Below are positions 34,489 through 43,492 of a stretch of DNA of 64,000 nt, in pieces. The notes under the pieces were generated by a model that saw only the letters and a list, made by a program, of their open reading frames with translations, did no database searches and was not told the DNA's origin. Origin of the DNA: DATKPA01 sp051955985 (lineage in GTDB: Bacteria; Planctomycetota; Phycisphaerae; WQYP01). The translations under genes and the position numbers were made by a program. The DNA lies in assembly GCA_051955985.1 (NCBI GenBank), contig JBQCGD010000138.1:1-64000 (forward strand), given 5' to 3'. How positions within the stretch are numbered: position 1 is the first letter of the stretch; each line of letters begins with the position of its first letter.

Positions 34489-34824
34489 ATGCATCACGTT
34501 CTTTTTTCTTCGTTCGGCCTGGTGATTACCCCGTGGAAGATCATTGGCCTCGTGGGGCTTTTCACGTTTACGGCCCGCTGGTTTGTTCAAATGATTGCGT
34601 CGCGGCTCGCCGGCAGGTCGGTCATGCCGCTGGCATTCTGGTATTTGAGCGCCTCGGGAAGCGTCCTGCTCATCGCCTATTTCAGCATGGGAAAGCCGGA
34701 CTTCGTCGGTTTTCTGTCCAATCTCTTCCCCCTCACCATCTCTCTGTACAACCTTCGGCTTGTCCGGCGGGAACGGCGGATCGCCGCGCAGGCGATTCCG
34801 ATCGAGGCGCGAGAAGTGGGGTGA
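34489..34824 (+). CDS. LpxB N-terminal-like (LAB_N) membrane protein
   Basis: 111 residues, three transmembrane helices. It matches the lipid-A-disaccharide-synthase N-terminal domain family (PF07578): FTARWFVQMIASRLAGRSVM, PLAFWYLSASGSVLLIAYF, then DFVGFLSNLFPLTISLYNLRL. In many bacteria this domain is a separate small protein near lipid A or glycosyltransferase genes; its role is not settled. GAAAGG lies 6 bases before the ATG and 11 bases after fmt ends, so the two are likely co-transcribed. Confidence 0.85.
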   Translation: MHHVLFSSFGLVITPWKIIGLVGLFTFTARWFVQMIASRLAGRSVMPLAFWYLSASGSVLLIAYFSMGKPDFVGFLSNLFPLTISLYNLRLVRRERRIAAQAIPIEAREVG

Positions 34825-34891
34825 GTTGAAGAACGACTTTCCTTCTACCCGCCTCAATGCCGATTGACAGCAGGAACAAGCCGCCCGTTCA

Positions 34892-36139
34892 CTATCCCAC
34901 CCACGTCAACCACCCAATGCCCATGGCCAGCGTGATCAGCGTCACCGGCACCCCTGCCTTGCAGTATTCCCCAAAGCTCACCTCGACCCCCTGACGCCGC
35001 GAGTTTTCCACGACGATCAGGTTGGCCACCGACCCGAGCACGGTCAGGTTTCCCGCGAACGTGCTGCTCATCGCCAGGGCGAGCCACCCTGTTTGCTGCG
35101 ACCCCGCGGGGAGGGCCCGCATCACCGGTTCAAACAGCAGCACGGCGGGCACGTTGCTTACCAGGTTCGATAGCGCCGCACACGCGATGCTCAGCAAATC
35201 CACGGGATGCGACAGCAGCAGATGCCACTTTTCCACGCCCCATCCGCTCACCACGTGCATCTGAAACGCATGCACCACGATGAACAATCCGACAAACATC
35301 AGGAGCAGGCTCCAATCGACCTCGCGATAAATCCGCCACGGCTTCACGCGTCCCAGCATCAGGAACGCCGCGGCCGCCACGGCGACAATGGCAATCGGAA
35401 GGCCTGTGAAGAAGAGGATCACCGTCGCGAGCGCCACGATCCCGCTCTTCCACCGCAAGTACACGTGGGGCCGCCGCTCCCGCAGACGCGTGCTGCGGCC
35501 GATTTCGCCCGCGATCGGCAATTCGTCCCGCTGAAGTGCCCGGCGATAGCAGAGCCAGATCACAAAATAATCCACCACCAGCCCTATCAGGGCCACCGGC
35601 ATCAGGTGCAGGGCAAAGGTCACGTACGGAATGTGCGAGTGCGCCCCGATGAACATGTTCTGCGGGTTCCCCGTGATCGTTCCGGTCGATCCGATATTGG
35701 CCGCCGTCGCCAGGCCGATGAGGTGCGGCACGGGCTCATACCGCAGTTTCTTGGTCAGATGGAGCACGAGGGGCGTCATCGCAAGGCAGACGATGTCATT
35801 CACCAGAAACGCCGACAGCACTCCGGAAAGCAGGATCACCATTGCGAGCAGTCCGCGCGGCGAGCGGATGCGCTCCAGCGACCACTCTGCGAGCCGCACG
35901 AAAAAGCCGCTCATCCGCAGAAACCCCACCACCACCATCATCCCAAACAGGAGGAACAGCGTTTCGTAATCAATTGAGTCGTGGCGCGTCGCCTGCTGAA
36001 GGGTGATCACGCCGGTGCACAACATTGCTGCCGCACCGACAAAGGCGATCCCTGCGCGATCGATCCGCAGCTTTGGAAACCTCCCCGCCGCCAGCCCGGC
36101 ATATGTCACCGTAAAAAGGCCGGTGGTCACCCACCACAT
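34892..36139 (-). CDS. ArsB/NhaD/CitM-type ion transporter (SLC13-like anion permease)
   Basis: 415 residues and about 11 hydrophobic helices. Features of the ion transporter superfamily: MVILLSGVLSAFLVNDIVCLAMTP, TAANIGSTGTITGNPQNM (Gly/Asn-rich re-entrant loop) and its second-half counterpart NLVSNVPAVLLFEP and TFAGNLTVLGSVANLIVVE. Members carry arsenite, citrate, sulfate or Na+/H+; the substrate cannot be chosen. ATG 36139 is preferred over the TTG at 36154. Divergent from the NtrC-like gene. Confidence 0.85.
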   Translation of the reverse strand: MWWVTTGLFTVTYAGLAAGRFPKLRIDRAGIAFVGAAAMLCTGVITLQQATRHDSIDYETLFLLFGMMVVVGFLRMSGFFVRLAEWSLERIRSPRGLLAMVILLSGVLSAFLVNDIVCLAMTPLVLHLTKKLRYEPVPHLIGLATAANIGSTGTITGNPQNMFIGAHSHIPYVTFALHLMPVALIGLVVDYFVIWLCYRRALQRDELPIAGEIGRSTRLRERRPHVYLRWKSGIVALATVILFFTGLPIAIVAVAAAAFLMLGRVKPWRIYREVDWSLLLMFVGLFIVVHAFQMHVVSGWGVEKWHLLLSHPVDLLSIACAALSNLVSNVPAVLLFEPVMRALPAGSQQTGWLALAMSSTFAGNLTVLGSVANLIVVENSRRQGVEVSFGEYCKAGVPVTLITLAMGIGWLTWVG

Positions 36140-36274
36140 CGCGCGCTCACCCAAGCCGATCTCCTCGCAAAGTCCCGCCCGTCCGCCCCACGGCGCGTGC
36201 CAATACTAGGTGCCCGGCCCCTCCGTCGCAATGCGCCGCGTGCAGGCACAACTTGCCCCCCCCACCGCCACCCC

Positions 36275-36280
36275 TATACT
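36275..36280 (+). promoter_or_regulatory. Promoter of the NtrC-like gene, leaderless type
   Basis: TATACT with TTGCCC 16 bases upstream. The box ends 7 bases before ATG 36288, so the message probably starts at the start codon. A sigma-70-type promoter is implied. Confidence 0.65.
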
Positions 36281-36287
36281 TTCTCGC

Positions 36288-37694
36288 ATGAGCAAAGCAC
36301 CCTCCATCCGCGTTCTCATTGTTGATGACGAAATCGACCATGCCGACGTCATGGCCGAGGCCGTCGCCCGCATGGGTTATTCCGTCAAGCAGGCGCACAA
36401 CCTCGCCGACGCCAAGCGGTTTTTCACCGAGGACGAGTTCGATTTGGTGATTACCGACCTTCGCATGGATACGCCCAACGACGGGTTTGACCTGCTTCAG
36501 TTCGTCCGCCGGGCCCGGCCGCAGACAGAGGTGATCGTCGTCACCGCCCATGGCGATGTTCACACGGCCGTGCAGGCGATGCGCAATGGTGCGTATGACT
36601 TCATCCAGAAGCCGCTCGATCTCGAGGTGATTCGCACGCAGGTGCGGCGCGCTGCGGAGAAGATTCTTCTTGCGCGGAAAAACCAGGAGCTCTCGGACGC
36701 CCTCGATCAGCGTTTCGGGATCCACGGCATCATTGGCCAATCGGAGCCGATGAAGCGCATCCTCCAGCTCATCGCCCAGATCGCGCCCACTGACATCAAC
36801 GTCCTCATCCTCGGCGAGTCGGGCACCGGAAAGGAGCTCGTCGCCCGTGCGCTGCACCAGAATTCCCGGCGACGCGCCAGCCGCTTTGTCGCCCTCAATT
36901 GTGCCGGCCTGAATGAATCCACCCTCGAAGACGAACTCTTCGGTCACGTGCGCGGCGCCTTCACCGACGCCCGCGGCGACCGGGAGGGCCGCTTCGAATA
37001 CGCCGACGGCGGCACGCTGTTCCTTGACGAAATCGGCGACATGCCGCTCACCATGCAGGCCAAACTACTGCGCGTGCTGCAGGACCGGGAGATCACGCGG
37101 CTGGGGTCGAATGATCCGATCAAGGTGGATGTGCGATTCCTGTCGGCGACGAACAAGGACCTTCTGCAGGCGGTGCGCGACAAAACGTTCCGGGAGGATC
37201 TCTACTTCCGGATCAAAGGGGCGGTGATCGAGCTTCCGCCGCTGCGTGATCGGCGCGACGACATTCCGCTGCTCATCAACCACGTCATCTCGCGTGCCCC
37301 CGAGAAGCTTGGCAAGAAAATCGAAGGCATCGACGCTCCCGCCAAGAACGCCCTCGTCGCCTACAACTGGCCGGGGAATGTGCGCGAGCTCGAGAACACC
37401 GTTGAAAACATGATCGTGCTCGCCCAGGGCCCCAAGCTCACGCTGGCGGATGTTCCGCCGAACATCACCGGCCACTCCCCCACCGCCACCACCGCGATCA
37501 TCCACGCCCCGCAAACCAGCGCTCCGACCACCGCCATCACGCTCGCGGGCAAGAACCTCGCCGATCTCGAAAAACAGGCCATTGAAGAGACGTTAAACGC
37601 CGTCCACGGCAACCGGGAACAAGCGGCCAAGATCCTCGGCATTGGCGAACGCACGTTGTATCGGAAGATCAAGGAATATGGGCTGAAGGAGTGA
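36288..37694 (+). CDS. NtrC-family sigma-54-dependent response regulator
   Basis: 468 residues. Receiver domain (about 8-125) with DDE acidic pocket, phospho-Asp in VITDLRMD (about 56), T in VVTAHGD and Lys in IQKPLD. AAA+ domain (about 145-385): Walker A GESGTGKE, Walker B GGTLFLDEIGDMP, sensor II NWPGNVRELEN. The sigma-54 contact loop reads GAFTDA instead of GAFTGA. C-terminal Fis-type HTH (about 425-465, NREQAAKILGIGERTLYRKIKEYG). No histidine kinase is adjacent, so the partner is elsewhere. Confidence 0.94.
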   Translation: MSKAPSIRVLIVDDEIDHADVMAEAVARMGYSVKQAHNLADAKRFFTEDEFDLVITDLRMDTPNDGFDLLQFVRRARPQTEVIVVTAHGDVHTAVQAMRNGAYDFIQKPLDLEVIRTQVRRAAEKILLARKNQELSDALDQRFGIHGIIGQSEPMKRILQLIAQIAPTDINVLILGESGTGKELVARALHQNSRRRASRFVALNCAGLNESTLEDELFGHVRGAFTDARGDREGRFEYADGGTLFLDEIGDMPLTMQAKLLRVLQDREITRLGSNDPIKVDVRFLSATNKDLLQAVRDKTFREDLYFRIKGAVIELPPLRDRRDDIPLLINHVISRAPEKLGKKIEGIDAPAKNALVAYNWPGNVRELENTVENMIVLAQGPKLTLADVPPNITGHSPTATTAIIHAPQTSAPTTAITLAGKNLADLEKQAIEETLNAVHGNREQAAKILGIGERTLYRKIKEYGLKE

Positions 37695-37749
37695 GCAAAG
37701 AACACGGCTGCAGGTCCCTTCGGGGTTCAACTTGTTTGGTCCGTATCCA

Positions 37750-37798
37750 GGGGTTTCCTGCGGTCACCCCAGGCGACGATCGTGAGCCCCTATGGGGC
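37750..37798. repeat. Palindrome-rich intergenic element
   Basis: Two stem-loops in a row: GGGGT/ACCCC with an 11-base loop (37750-37770) and GCCCC-TAT-GGGGC (37786-37798), preceded by TCCCTTCGGGGTTC near 37718. It lies directly upstream of the ispF ribosome-binding site. It looks like an interspersed element, but no second copy is in the window. Confidence 0.4.
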
Positions 37799-37817
37799 GA
37801 ATGAAGGAAAGCACTCA

Positions 37818-38297
37818 ATGTCCAACATCCGCATCGGCCTCGGTTACGATCTCCACCGCACCATCACCGGACGCCCGCTCGTCCTTGCCAACGTCGTCAT
37901 TCCGCACGACCGGGGTCTCGACGGGCACTCGGATGCGGATGTTGTCCTGCATGCGCTTATCGACGCCATCACCGGGGCCGCGGGTCTTCCCGACGTTGGG
38001 CAGATGTTTCCCAACACCGATCCGAAATACAAGGGGATCGATTCGGCGGAACTTCTCAAGGGAACGATGGAGGAATTTGCCAAGACCGGTTACCGGATCG
38101 TCAACACCGACATCATCGTGCTGGCGCAGAAGCCCAAGCTCTCGCCGCACAAGCCGGCGATGATCAAACGCCTTTCCGAACTCCTGCAGATCCGGGAAGA
38201 CCAGATCAACATCAAAGGCAAAACGGGCGAATCGGTCGATGCCATCGGCGAGGAACGCGCCATTGGCTGCCACTGCGTGGTGCTCATTGAAAAGTGA
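37818..38297 (+). CDS. ispF: 2-C-methyl-D-erythritol 2,4-cyclodiphosphate synthase
   Basis: 159 residues, the usual length. It cyclises CDP-methylerythritol phosphate in the non-mevalonate isoprenoid pathway. The zinc ligands are in GYDLHR (Asp, His) and LDGHSDADVVLHA (His), the substrate loop is FPNTDPKYKGIDS, and the C-terminal signature INIKGKTGESVDAIGEERAIGC is complete. ATG 37818 follows AAGGAAAG. It converges with the next gene, only 13 bases away. Confidence 0.97.
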   Translation: MSNIRIGLGYDLHRTITGRPLVLANVVIPHDRGLDGHSDADVVLHALIDAITGAAGLPDVGQMFPNTDPKYKGIDSAELLKGTMEEFAKTGYRIVNTDIIVLAQKPKLSPHKPAMIKRLSELLQIREDQINIKGKTGESVDAIGEERAIGCHCVVLIEK

Positions 38298-38310
38298 AAG
38301 ACGCCGATTC

Positions 38311-39246
38311 TCAGTTCTTGACGCCGGCAAGTTTCAGTGCCTGCGGAACCGACGTGTAGCCAAGCAGTGCCGCATTCGTCGAATGCCACGTCCACGCAAG
38401 CCAGGTCCGCTCCACGTTCCAGCGTGAGTTCAGGATTCCCAACGAATCCACCAGCCCGAGCACCTGGTGCACGTTCGTGAACTCCGGCGGGAACCAGATC
38501 GCCGCGCCGATCGTGACGATCATCAGTTTCCCATGCACCGGCTTTCCCGTGGCGGCCGATTCCTGGAGCAGCCCTTCCAGCGCATTTTCAATCGAGTAGT
38601 TCCCTTTGCTGTGCCCCACCAGCAGCTTCACCTTGGGCCCTAGCGAAGAGAGGATATAGAGCAACGCCGTCGAGTCCGGGCACCCATACAGGAATCCCTC
38701 GCTGATCCCGTTATCCGCGAATTGGGCCTTGATGGCCTCGTGCGACGGCTGATGCCGGACGTGGTCTTTCACCTGCGCCGCCTTCAGGGCAGTCGCGATT
38801 TCGTCGCGCTCAATATTGGCCTTGCCGAAGACAAACCATCCGCCCCAGGCCTCGGTGGCGACATCCGCCAGCCCCAACCCCGACACGATCCCGGCCACGG
38901 GTTTCCCGAGGTAATCCGCCACATCACGCGCCAGGCTGGCCGTGCCCAAGGCTGAGCTTCCGACGCCTGCAACGACGATCGTCTCCACCGCCTGGCCGCT
39001 CCCGAGCTGCTCCTGTACGAATTCCGGCGAACGCAGTGCGCGAATCGGCGCGTTGGCTTTCGCCGGATGGACGATCAGCACCATCCCTTCCGGATCGATG
39101 TGCTGCGAAAGTTCGACCCGCTCGTCCGTCGCCAGCGACCCCGTGTCATAGAACACCCGATCCAGCGACGTATTCATGCTGCGCCAGAACGAAATGAACA
39201 TGCGACGCGATCCTTCCTGCGCCTGATCAAATAATGAAGTCGTCAC
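38311..39246 (-). CDS. Alpha/beta-hydrolase-like protein, unknown substrate
   Basis: About 311 residues. A Gly-x-Ser-x-Gly nucleophile elbow is seen in VKLLVGHSKGNYSIENAL (about 225-242), and an upstream glycine-rich segment reads VVAGVGSSALGTASLARDVA (about 90-109), itself elbow-like. There is no signal peptide. It resembles class-3-lipase-like or polyester-type hydrolases only in these motifs. GTG 39246 is chosen on the basis of the G-rich segment upstream; ATG 39201 is also possible. Confidence 0.6.
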   Translation of the reverse strand: MTTSLFDQAQEGSRRMFISFWRSMNTSLDRVFYDTGSLATDERVELSQHIDPEGMVLIVHPAKANAPIRALRSPEFVQEQLGSGQAVETIVVAGVGSSALGTASLARDVADYLGKPVAGIVSGLGLADVATEAWGGWFVFGKANIERDEIATALKAAQVKDHVRHQPSHEAIKAQFADNGISEGFLYGCPDSTALLYILSSLGPKVKLLVGHSKGNYSIENALEGLLQESAATGKPVHGKLMIVTIGAAIWFPPEFTNVHQVLGLVDSLGILNSRWNVERTWLAWTWHSTNAALLGYTSVPQALKLAGVKN

Positions 39247-39427
39247 AAAAGCCCCCTTTTTCCGATGTCGTGTGATGAACCAACGACAACTGCAGGAACG
39301 CCACGGCACTCCGACACGCCACCCCCTTTCGCCCGAAATGTATTCAGCTCCGCGTACTATTTTCCAAAACCATCTGCCCCCGTTCAATACAATTCCGAAA
39401 ACCCCGCGATTTTGGGCGGATTCGCCC

Positions 39428-40357
39428 TCAACGGCATGACGCGATCGCCGTCGCCACCGCTTCCGGGCTTCCCACGATTCCTGAAAAATTACCCGGCACG
39501 CCTCTCCGCCCCCCCACCGCATCGATGATCCGCTGTGCGCACCATGCCGCCACCACGGGCGTCCAGGCGACCTTCTTCAACGGCACCAGCGACGCGTAGG
39601 ACTCCAGCAGCACCGAGCCGCGTAACTGATCAAACGTCCCGTCCGCTTTCACGCACAATCCCAGAAACGCGTCCACCACATCCTCCAGCGGACTGCCCCA
39701 GTGCAGCAGGCCCCAATCGACCATGGCGCGCAACTGGTGATCTGCATCGTGCATCAACGCCGCGGGCTGAACATCGCCATGCACCCAGCCGTTCTCCACC
39801 GCCACCGGCAACCCCATCAACCCCACCAGCCGCCCGATGGTTTCGCGTCCGATCGCCGGCACATTGGCGACCGGATGCTCGTCGCCGCCGGAAATTTCCC
39901 GCTCCAGGCGTATCGCCAGTTGCACCTTCTCCGGCGGCGCGGGGACCTGCTCGCGCAAGAGCCGATGCATCCACGCCAGCCGCAGCCCCACCTGCGACAC
40001 ATCATGTTCCGTGTATTGCTCCGGCGGCAGAGCGGAACCCGCCACCGCCAGCGACACCATCAGCCGGCCGTTCTGCAGACCCTCGCCCACGAAGCCGCCG
40101 CTTTTTGCCTTCATCCACGGCACGACGGTGAAGCGGTTGTCGTCGAGGGAATTGACGGCGCCCGCCATGAAGTCGAGTTGCTCTGCGGGATACGCCGCGG
40201 GGTACAGATACGCGAGGTACTCATTCTGCTGCGCCGTCAGCAGTTCAAATGTCGCCGCCTGCCGCCCGCGCGTTACCTGGCGAAACCGGATGATCCGCCC
40301 GAGGCCGAACTGGCGGGCAAGCAATCCATTGAGCAAGTACGTCTGCTGATCATCCAT
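39428..40357 (-). CDS. APH-fold phosphotransferase with degenerate catalytic loop
   Basis: 309 residues, aminoglycoside phosphotransferase/choline kinase-like. The catalytic loop reads WVHGDVQPAALM: Asp of HGD is kept, but the metal-binding Asn (HGDxxxxN) is Ala. The second metal Asp remains in AMVDWGLLHWGSP. Substrate unknown; it might be a weakened or non-catalytic kinase. ATG 40357 is chosen because TATAAT ends 6 bases upstream, implying a leaderless transcript. Confidence 0.75.
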   Translation of the reverse strand: MDDQQTYLLNGLLARQFGLGRIIRFRQVTRGRQAATFELLTAQQNEYLAYLYPAAYPAEQLDFMAGAVNSLDDNRFTVVPWMKAKSGGFVGEGLQNGRLMVSLAVAGSALPPEQYTEHDVSQVGLRLAWMHRLLREQVPAPPEKVQLAIRLEREISGGDEHPVANVPAIGRETIGRLVGLMGLPVAVENGWVHGDVQPAALMHDADHQLRAMVDWGLLHWGSPLEDVVDAFLGLCVKADGTFDQLRGSVLLESYASLVPLKKVAWTPVVAAWCAQRIIDAVGGRRGVPGNFSGIVGSPEAVATAIASCR

Positions 40358-40363
40358 CGCCGC

Positions 40364-40369
40364 ATTATA
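40364..40369 (-). promoter_or_regulatory. -10 box of the APH-fold gene, leaderless type
   Basis: Perfect TATAAT on the minus strand, 6 bases before ATG 40357. The -35 region is not obvious. Confidence 0.6.
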
Positions 40370-40411
40370 GCCCCGGTGCCGCAGGCAGGCGTGAGATCGA
40401 GGCCCACAATG

Positions 40412-40443
40412 CAAAAACAAAAGAACCCGTGCGAACACGGGTT
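40412..40443 (-). terminator. Rho-independent terminator after the dienelactone-hydrolase-like gene
   Basis: On the minus strand, AACCCGTG-TTCG-CACGGGTT is followed by CTTTTGTTTTT. It separates the upstream hydrolase gene from the APH-fold gene. Confidence 0.88.
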
Positions 40444-40468
40444 TCGTGAAAACGACCGGATTGGTTGT

Positions 40469-41386
40469 TCACTCATCATCCGACTTCTTCGGCGCGGCCC
40501 GCAGCCATTTGGCCAGGAAATTCCGCGTGCGTTCTTCCGACTGCTGCGCCGCCATCGCGTTGTATCCCTGCCGCGTCGGCACAAGGAACCCGTGCCCCAC
40601 GCCCGGGTAGCGCACCACGTTGTAGAACACGCCGTTTGGATTGTGCGACAGCCGCGATTCCAGCGCCTCGATCTGATCCGACGGCACCTGCGGGTCGTTC
40701 GTGCCGTAAAAACTCAACAGCGGCGCGTGCAGGTTCAGCAGATCATCCACCGGTGAAATGGGGCGACTCTGCGAGGTGCTGCTGTAGATGATCCGGCCGT
40801 AGTAATTCACCGCCGCTGTCACGCGCAGATCGGTGCCCGCCATCATCATGGCATAGATGCCGCCCATGTCGTAGCCGACGATCCCGAGCGGCTGCCCGGC
40901 CGTCGGCTTCCCGTCCGCCTGCAGGTAATCAATTGCGCCGGAAATGTCCGACATCACCTGCTGGTCCGACGTCTGCTCGTAATCGAGGTATGCCTGCTGG
41001 GCGTTCACCCCGTGATCGGTGCTCGGAATCCGGGAATACAGGTTGGGCACCAGGACGGTATAGCCTTGTTTGGCGAGTTCATTCGCCTGCTTCTTTACCC
41101 AATCGGTCATGCCGAAAATATCCGGAACGACTACGATGGACGGGTGCGGCCCCCCGACCGCCGGATCGACCTGGTAGGCCTGGATGTCATGCCCCTCACT
41201 TCGATAGGTGATCATTTGCCCGGGCTTGATGGCGGTGGTAATTGGCTTTCCGTAAGCCGCCGCCGGTTGCGACGTTGCGGCAGCCGCGGAAGCCTGCGGC
41301 GTCTCGTTCGCCGCCTGGGGCTGGGTTGCCTGACCGAAAGCCACTCCACCGCAAAGCAGGAGCGTTGCCGCCCAATATGTACGCAT
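40469..41386 (-). CDS. Exported dienelactone-hydrolase-family protein
   Basis: 305 residues with a signal peptide (about 1-19, ATLLLCGGVAFGQA) and an Ala/Gln/Thr-rich linker. The fold motifs of dienelactone hydrolase are visible: PSIVVVPDIFGMTDWVKKQANELAKQGY, IVGYDMGGIYAMMMAG, LLSFYGTNDPQVP and PGVGHGFLVP. The nucleophile elbow, usually GxCxGG, has Asp (GYDMGG). The acid (NDPQ) and base (GHGF) are in place. ATG 41386 is preferred since GGAG lies 6 bases upstream. A terminator follows the gene. Confidence 0.85.
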   Translation of the reverse strand: MRTYWAATLLLCGGVAFGQATQPQAANETPQASAAAATSQPAAAYGKPITTAIKPGQMITYRSEGHDIQAYQVDPAVGGPHPSIVVVPDIFGMTDWVKKQANELAKQGYTVLVPNLYSRIPSTDHGVNAQQAYLDYEQTSDQQVMSDISGAIDYLQADGKPTAGQPLGIVGYDMGGIYAMMMAGTDLRVTAAVNYYGRIIYSSTSQSRPISPVDDLLNLHAPLLSFYGTNDPQVPSDQIEALESRLSHNPNGVFYNVVRYPGVGHGFLVPTRQGYNAMAAQQSEERTRNFLAKWLRAAPKKSDDE

Positions 41387-41625
41387 AGCCATCTCCGACG
41401 AAAGCCCCGCCCGCTCAACCATGGACACGCGGCATGGGCGTGCTCACGGAGAGTTACGCGAATCCGGGCATGGCGGATTGAATCGCAGGGCCCCTACGCC
41501 AGAATGACGCACATTCGGCCTCAGAAGCGGCACCGCAATTGCCGATAAGGAGCGAATAGCCGCGGGTATGTGCCTTGGCTACACTTGGCCTATTGAGTCC
41601 CCCCACCCCTCGCGAGGTTTGTTGA

Positions 41626-43395
41626 ATGAAAACTGTCGTTCACGTCACGCACGAAGCCGTCCACAAAATCGGCGGCATCGGCGCCGTTCTCCATGGCTTG
41701 ATCACTTCCAAAAGCTATCGCGGCGAGGTCGGCCGCGACATCCTGCTTGGGCCGCTCTTCTCCACGGAAGGCCCGATGGAGGGGCGCCTCCACGGCGGGA
41801 AAGTGCTCTATTCCGGCGTGGATGGCTACCGCGACACGCAATACGCCAACGACTTCGCCCGCATCGAGCACGAATTCGGCATCAAACTCGTGTATGGAAA
41901 AAAGACCTTCCACGATCCGCTCACCGGCATCACGTCGGAACCGGAAGTGATCCTCGTGGACGTGCGCACCTACAATCCCGAAAAAATGGGCGTGCTGAAA
42001 TTCGTCCTCTTCCAGGATTACGGCATTGATTCCGGCAAGTACGAACACATCTGGGATTATGAGCAATACTGCCGGATCGCCGAGCCCGGCCTCGAAGCCA
42101 TCCGCGCCATCGGCGCTTGCCAGAACGGGGACAAGCCGATCGTGCTCGCCCACGAGTACATGGGCATGCCGACCGCCCTCGCCGCGCGCTCCCGCTACCC
42201 GGGCCAGTTCCGGACGATCTTCTACGCCCACGAAGTCGCCACCATGCGGCGCATCGTCGAGGAGCACCCGGGTCACGACACGATGTTTTACAACGTGCTC
42301 GACAAGGCGCAGGCGAAGGGCGAGTACGTGGAGGACGTCTTCGGCTCGCAGAAGGGCTTTTACAAGCACCCGCTGGTCGAGGCGTCGCGCTATTGCGACA
42401 ACATTTTTGCGGTCGGCGATTACGTCGTGAAGGAACTCCGGTTCCTGCGCAAGGAATTCAAGGACCTGCACATCGACCTCGCCTACAACGGCGTGCCGGC
42501 GCGCACGCTCACGCCGGAAGAGCGGCAGAAATCGCGGCAGAAACTCCGCCAGTATTGCTGCAACGTGCTGGAATTCCAGCCCGACTTCGTCTTCACGCAC
42601 CTGACGCGCCTCGTGCCCTCCAAGGGGCTGTGGCGCGACATCCGTGTGCTCGAGCAGCTCGAAAAACACCTGGCGAAGGACAACAAGACCGCGGTGCTCT
42701 TCATCGGCTCGACCGAAACCATCGGCCGCGCTCCGCACGACATCGCCAACATGGAAAAATGGTACAAGTGGCCGGCCGCGCACCGCGAGGGGCATCCCGA
42801 TCTGACCGGGGGCGAAGCCAACTTTTACGCCGGCGTCCAGGAATGGAACGCCAAGGCCCGCTTCGTCAAAATCATGTACATCAACCAGTTCATCATCGAC
42901 GACAAGACCCTCGGCGCCCGCGCGCCCAAGGGGATCGACTTCCTCGATTTCCGCAAAGGCTCCGATGCGGAATTCGGCCAATCGATCTATGAACCCTTCG
43001 GCATCGCGCAGGTGGAGCCGATTTCGTTCGGCGGGATCTGCGTCTTCACGACGCTCTGCGGCTGCGCGGGCTTCGTGCACAAGGCCGCCGGCGAAAAGCC
43101 GACGCCCAACGCGATTCCCGTGGATTACACGAAGCTTCCCGAGAGCCTGAAGGGCCAGACGATCGCGGAACTGCTGAAGATGGAAAAGAAGACGCGGGAC
43201 GAAATCGAGCAGAGCGTTGCCGCGGAAATCGCGGAGGAACTCTACAAGCGTCTGCCGCGCACGTCGCAGGATTTCGAACGCCTGATCGCCGCCGGCGGAA
43301 AGATCGGCGCCGAAATGTCCTGGGATGCCGTTGCCCGCAACTACGTGCTGCCCGGCATGGAGCATGCCCTGAAAGGCAAGGGCGGCGCGAAATAA
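41626..43395 (+). CDS. Glycogen/starch-synthase-like glycosyltransferase
   Basis: 589 residues, GT-B fold. The N-terminus has the KxGG nucleotide-sugar loop as HKIGGIGAVLHGL (about 13-26). The C-terminal half contains FTHLTRLVPSKGLWRDIRVLEQL and the GT4/GT5 donor-site motif QSIYEPFGIAQVEPISFGG (E-x7-E). These are typical of glycogen synthase-like enzymes using ADP- or UDP-glucose. It probably makes storage glucan or trehalose-type product; acceptor not determinable. GAGG lies 8 bases before the ATG. Confidence 0.85.
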   Translation: MKTVVHVTHEAVHKIGGIGAVLHGLITSKSYRGEVGRDILLGPLFSTEGPMEGRLHGGKVLYSGVDGYRDTQYANDFARIEHEFGIKLVYGKKTFHDPLTGITSEPEVILVDVRTYNPEKMGVLKFVLFQDYGIDSGKYEHIWDYEQYCRIAEPGLEAIRAIGACQNGDKPIVLAHEYMGMPTALAARSRYPGQFRTIFYAHEVATMRRIVEEHPGHDTMFYNVLDKAQAKGEYVEDVFGSQKGFYKHPLVEASRYCDNIFAVGDYVVKELRFLRKEFKDLHIDLAYNGVPARTLTPEERQKSRQKLRQYCCNVLEFQPDFVFTHLTRLVPSKGLWRDIRVLEQLEKHLAKDNKTAVLFIGSTETIGRAPHDIANMEKWYKWPAAHREGHPDLTGGEANFYAGVQEWNAKARFVKIMYINQFIIDDKTLGARAPKGIDFLDFRKGSDAEFGQSIYEPFGIAQVEPISFGGICVFTTLCGCAGFVHKAAGEKPTPNAIPVDYTKLPESLKGQTIAELLKMEKKTRDEIEQSVAAEIAEELYKRLPRTSQDFERLIAAGGKIGAEMSWDAVARNYVLPGMEHALKGKGGAK

Positions 43396-43492
43396 TTCGA
43401 ACGAGCAGCGTTATCGAGAGGGTCGCGAGGGCTTGGCACGATCGCGGTGCATGCCGGCGCCCTGGGTGATGCAATGAACGCGCGGGATCTGC

